The position numbers were made by a program, and so were the translations under genes. Shown in pieces: positions 63,718 to 64,000 of a stretch of 64,000 nucleotides of DNA. The DNA is from Terracoccus sp. 273MFTsu3.1 (GTDB taxonomy: Bacteria > Actinomycetota > Actinomycetes > Actinomycetales > Dermatophilaceae): the NCBI RefSeq assembly GCF_000383675.1, contig NZ_KB911828.1:1-64000 (forward strand), read 5' to 3'. Below the pieces are notes generated by a model. The model searched no databases. It was not told the origin of the DNA and saw only the letters and a program-made list of their open reading frames with translations. Each line of letters starts with the position of its first letter. The first letter of the stretch is position 1.

Positions 63718-64000
63718 TCAGAGCCGGGCGGATGAGGTGAGGTGGACCTTGACCTGTGAGCGGTCCTCGAGCACCGCGGACACCGCCTTCTCGGCGTCGG
63801 CCAGGTCGTGGCTCGCGGTCACGAGCGGGCTCAGGTCGGTCCCGGTGCGGGACAGGAACCGCAGGGTCTGCGGCCACACACCGGGCGAGCCGATGATGCC
63901 GCGCGCCTGGAGCTCCTTGGACTGGAAAAGGCCGAGCCGGGCCGGCGCGGAGCCGCCCACGTCGATGCCGATGTAGACGATCCGGGCCCGGAAGGCCGCG
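63718..64000 (-). CDS. Zinc alcohol dehydrogenase, C-terminal part only (5' end outside window)
   Basis: 94 codons run off the right edge: ARIVYIGIDVGGSAPARLGL, FQSKELQARGIIGSPGVWPQ, then DLADAEKAVSAVLED. Glycine-rich ARIVYIGID followed by KELQARGIIGSPGVWP is the C-terminal cofactor and substrate domain of medium-chain zinc dehydrogenases. It would be the third such enzyme in the cluster. It ends 19 bases before the next dehydrogenase gene. Confidence 0.8.
   Translation of the reverse strand, partial: AAFRARIVYIGIDVGGSAPARLGLFQSKELQARGIIGSPGVWPQTLRFLSRTGTDLSPLVTASHDLADAEKAVSAVLEDRSQVKVHLTSSARL

Overview
The window is high-GC DNA (roughly 70 percent by eye). GTG starts are frequent, start/stop overlaps of the GTGA/ATGA type are common, and the gene families are actinobacterial (SepH, DUF5998, DUF3710, DUF3159, DUF4193, DUF222-HNH, [2Fe-2S]-type coproporphyrin ferrochelatase). 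Gene content and order suggest a member of Micrococcales, perhaps Intrasporangiaceae. The family-level guess is inference. No rRNA, tRNA, CRISPR array or intact insertion sequence was seen.

Positions 1-34123 are a conserved housekeeping block. In order it holds topoisomerase IV subunit A (partial), a nitroreductase, a Pat-type protein acetyltransferase, DUF5998, a phosphodiesterase, thymidine kinase, sepH, a TRIC channel, coproporphyrin ferrochelatase, an inositol-monophosphatase-family enzyme, DUF4193, dut, DUF3710, an OB-fold protein, DUF3159, two TrkA-type K+ regulators, an APC permease, a TrmA-family RNA methyltransferase, aconitase and dxs. Interspersed accessory genes are a DUF222-HNH gene beside a broken gene, an orphan Hcp-like protein, a TPR-methyltransferase and two tandem C39-like proteases.

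Positions 34263-39932 are a tightly overlapped branched-chain-amino-acid-type ABC operon (SBP, LivG, LivF, LivH, LivM) ending in an alpha/beta hydrolase. Next come a DUF1254 protein, a 9-bp microsatellite, a GAF/PucR-type regulator, a 3-hydroxybutyrate-dehydrogenase-like SDR and a carboxylesterase coupled to a lipoyl-less E2-like acyltransferase.

Positions 46947-64000 all read on the minus strand and form a catabolic region. It has a ribose-type ABC transporter (separate permease, lipoprotein SBP, and an ATPase fused to a second permease). With it are three zinc alcohol dehydrogenases, a 3-hydroxyisobutyrate-dehydrogenase-like enzyme, a VOC protein, an unusual M24 pita-bread protein, TPP-dependent E1 alpha and beta, a truncated E2-like subunit, an EboE-like TIM-barrel protein, an FMN hydroxy-acid oxidase and an aldehyde dehydrogenase. 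M24, E1alpha, E1beta, E2-like, EboE-like and oxidase genes overlap end to end, so they are very probably translated as one unit. The E2-like subunit lacks both the lipoyl domain and the HxxxDG catalytic motif, and the M24 protein has Cys in place of a metal-binding Asp. This operon is the best candidate for an undescribed system. An acetoin/butanediol-like diol-to-aldehyde route is one possible reading, but the substrate cannot be read from sequence.

Other cross-window signals are a 7-mer GTATGCC that seems over-represented in all reading frames, a set of candidate leaderless promoters, 52-bp tandem repeats between tdk and sepH, and a perfect 18-bp palindrome in front of aconitase.
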